The position numbers were made by a program, and so were the translations under genes. This document shows positions 62,400-64,000 of a DNA stretch of 64,000 bases, one piece after another. A model generated the notes under the pieces. That model did no database searches. It saw only the letters and a list, made by a program, of their open reading frames with translations, and was not told where the DNA came from. Source of the stretch: UBA4575 sp002386945 (lineage in GTDB: Bacteria; Pseudomonadota; Gammaproteobacteria; UBA4575); NCBI GenBank assembly GCA_943789445.1, contig CALSUC010000001.1, positions 248,001-312,000 on the forward strand, in the 5' to 3' direction. Numbering within the stretch: position 1 is the stretch's first letter; each line of letters starts with the position of its first letter.

Positions 62400-64000
62400 A
62401 TGACTAGTCCACATCGCTCGCTACTGGCTAGCCGCCACTTTCTACCTTTGTTTTGTGTCCAATTTCTGGGTGCGTTTAACGATAATATCTTCCGCTTTGC
62501 CCTGCTAACACTGATTACCTATCAGTTTAGTCAGACTGAAGGCTTTGATCCGGCAAAGTTGACGATGCTGGCTGCGGGCCTCTTTATCCTACCTTTTTTC
62601 TTATTCTCAGCGAGTGCGGGTCTGCTGGCAGATCGGTATTCAAAGACGCTATGTATTCGCTATATCAAACTCTTCGAGCTGCTCATTATGCTCTTTGCGG
62701 CCTTAGCGCTAGATCAGCAATGGTGGTATTTACTGTTTTTCTGTCTGGCCTTAACTGGCCTGCAGTCAGCACTCTTTGGCCCGGTAAAGTATGCCATCTT
62801 GCCGCAGTTGTTAGCACGTCAGGAATTACTCTCTGGTAACGCCTGGGTGACCGCTGGCACGTTTGTATCGGTGCTCCTAGGGACTATGTTGGGTGGTCTA
62901 TTGGTTATGGCTGAGAGTGGCCGTCTATGGGTTGCTGTGGTGCTCTGTACGGTGGCTTTGCTCGGTTACCTCGCAAGTCTCTTAATACCTAAAACGCTAC
63001 CAGCAAATAATCAAACAGCGCTGTCATTTAACTTTATTGCGAGTACCGCGCGAGTGATCAGCAGTGGTTTCGCAAATGCTGAAATTCGCCCGGTGATGTT
63101 GGCAATTTCCTGCTTCTGGTTATTTGCCTATGTCATTCAAAGTCAGTTGGCGCCGATGTGTTTACAATTGTTGGCGGCAGATGAAACGGTAACGGTATTA
63201 TTTTTAACCCTGTTTACGTTAGGTATCGCTACCGGTTGCCTGCTCTGTAGTCGATTGCTAAAAGGCAAGATCAGCCTGCGTTGGGTGCCATTGGCGGCAA
63301 TCGTCATGTCTTTATTCTGTTTTGATCTATATGTCTTCGTCAGTGCTTATGAAAAAACCATAGGGCCTCTATTGGCGTGGCGCTATATCCTCGCTGAGCC
63401 ACACTATTGGCGTCTGATCTTAGATATTTTTATGATTGCACTAGCCGCTGGCTTTTATATTGTGCCGCTGTATAGCTATCTGCAACATAGTGTTGATGAG
63501 AGTGTGCGTGCACAGGTGATCGCAGCGAATAATATTCTCAATGCCCTGTTTATGGTGACGGCATCGATCCTAGTCATTACGGCACTATCTAGCGGTTTTG
63601 ATCTAGCCGATATTTTTTTCTTTCTGGCCTTATTTAATTTGAGTGGCGTGTTTTTCATGATTAAAGACATACGAGATTTCTTGACTCGCTTAGACCGTTT
63701 CCTGTTACGTCTATTCTTCCGTTTTGAAGTGCGAGGCCTAGAACATTACCCAAAGGACGATACACCGACCGTCATCATCGCCAATCATGTTTCATTTTTA
63801 GATGGGCCGTTGCTGGTAGCGGCATTACCTGAGTTACCTGTTTTTGCCATTAATCGGGAAGTGAATCAGAAATGGTGGGCGAGTATGTTTACTCGGTTTT
63901 ATGAGATGTTCCCATTAGATTCAGCCAAGCCTATGGCGACTAAGAGCCTGATCAAGATGCTACGTCAGGGGCGTAAAGTAGTGATCTTCCCAGAAGGGCG
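62400..64000 (+). CDS. LplT-Aas-type lysophospholipid transporter/acyltransferase (partial)
   Basis: Runs off the right edge; 533 codons are visible. The first 400 residues are a 12-helix MFS transporter related to LplT (FCVQFLGAFNDNIFRFAL; FLFSASAGLLADRYSK), then a PlsC-type acyltransferase domain (RGLEHYP ... IIANHVSFLDGPLL ... VVIFPEG) with the NHx4D and FPEG motifs. Such fusions usually continue into an AMP-binding acyl-ACP ligase, making a three-domain lysophospholipid flippase and re-acylation enzyme. The ligase part lies beyond the window. The ATG is at 62400. Confidence 0.85.
   Translation, partial: MTSPHRSLLASRHFLPLFCVQFLGAFNDNIFRFALLTLITYQFSQTEGFDPAKLTMLAAGLFILPFFLFSASAGLLADRYSKTLCIRYIKLFELLIMLFAALALDQQWWYLLFFCLALTGLQSALFGPVKYAILPQLLARQELLSGNAWVTAGTFVSVLLGTMLGGLLVMAESGRLWVAVVLCTVALLGYLASLLIPKTLPANNQTALSFNFIASTARVISSGFANAEIRPVMLAISCFWLFAYVIQSQLAPMCLQLLAADETVTVLFLTLFTLGIATGCLLCSRLLKGKISLRWVPLAAIVMSLFCFDLYVFVSAYEKTIGPLLAWRYILAEPHYWRLILDIFMIALAAGFYIVPLYSYLQHSVDESVRAQVIAANNILNALFMVTASILVITALSSGFDLADIFFFLALFNLSGVFFMIKDIRDFLTRLDRFLLRLFFRFEVRGLEHYPKDDTPTVIIANHVSFLDGPLLVAALPELPVFAINREVNQKWWASMFTRFYEMFPLDSAKPMATKSLIKMLRQGRKVVIFPEG

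Overview
The window is a chromosomal segment of a Gram-negative gammaproteobacterium. The evidence is the gene order lptM-lysA-dapF-DUF484-xerC, hslVU-DUF971-ubiE-ubiJ-ubiB, the polA/engB/cytochrome c4/dsbA/cytochrome c5 block, outer-membrane proteins, ubiquinone rather than menaquinone functions, and an OxyR with the two redox cysteines. Base composition is mid-range, start codons include many GTG and TTG, and coding density is high. The Thiotrichales/Methylophaga-like gammaproteobacteria are a reasonable guess, but nothing here fixes the genus. There is no rRNA, CRISPR array, prophage or intact insertion sequence; one tRNA (Phe) is present.

Layout. 1-5.5 kb: end of argH, an esterase, then the lysine/meso-diaminopimelate operon (lptM, lysA, a CoA-binding protein, dapF, DUF484, xerC). 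5.7-13.1 kb: hslVU protease, a DUF971 protein, ubiE-ubiJ-ubiB and uvrD. 13.2-16.7 kb: a TRAP transporter whose binding protein faces its own permease genes, with a two-helix membrane protein between. 16.7-24.6 kb: LOG-family hydrolase, polA, a candidate small RNA in the Spot 42/ErsA position, engB, two cytochromes c flanking dsbA, and comM. 24.8-25.7 kb: a small AT-rich cassette with a decaying HEPN-like gene between two inverted 27-nt palindromes. 25.7-28.8 kb: ubiK, a TorF-like porin behind a good sigma-54 promoter, glnK and amtB. 28.8-33 kb: speE and speA (polyamines), a YcgL protein, a 45-residue DUF2256 zinc-finger protein and nadA. 33-46.4 kb: SPOR protein, argS, priA, an HNH protein, hemH, xni, an M48 lipoprotein protease, rpmE, a DnaA-box cluster, hemW, rdgB, rph. 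46.5-56.5 kb: yicC, a phosphoesterase lipoprotein, a one-domain asparaginase, cbpA, a DegQ-type protease, moaD/moaC, an AsmA protein, mutY, yggX, tRNA-Phe. 56.6-64 kb: a small unknown gene, a sodium/solute symporter, MscS, MOSC, oxyR, YbaN, an ABM protein and the first part of an LplT-Aas-type phospholipid repair protein.

How the genes fit together. Most are housekeeping genes. Ubiquinone synthesis recurs (ubiE, ubiJ, ubiB, and ubiK 16 kb away, whose product partners UbiJ). Cytochromes c4 and c5 with DsbA link periplasmic electron transfer to disulphide formation. The porin-glnK-amtB group is a nitrogen-limitation unit. hemH and hemW cover haem, and mutY, yggX and oxyR cover oxidative damage.

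Points most worth checking: a DapF whose second catalytic cysteine is serine; the polA-engB small RNA; the inverted palindromes around the frame-hopping HEPN-like gene; the DnaA-box cluster beside an AT-rich tract upstream of rpmE; and the split TRAP locus. Apart from these candidates I found no convincing previously undescribed multi-gene system.
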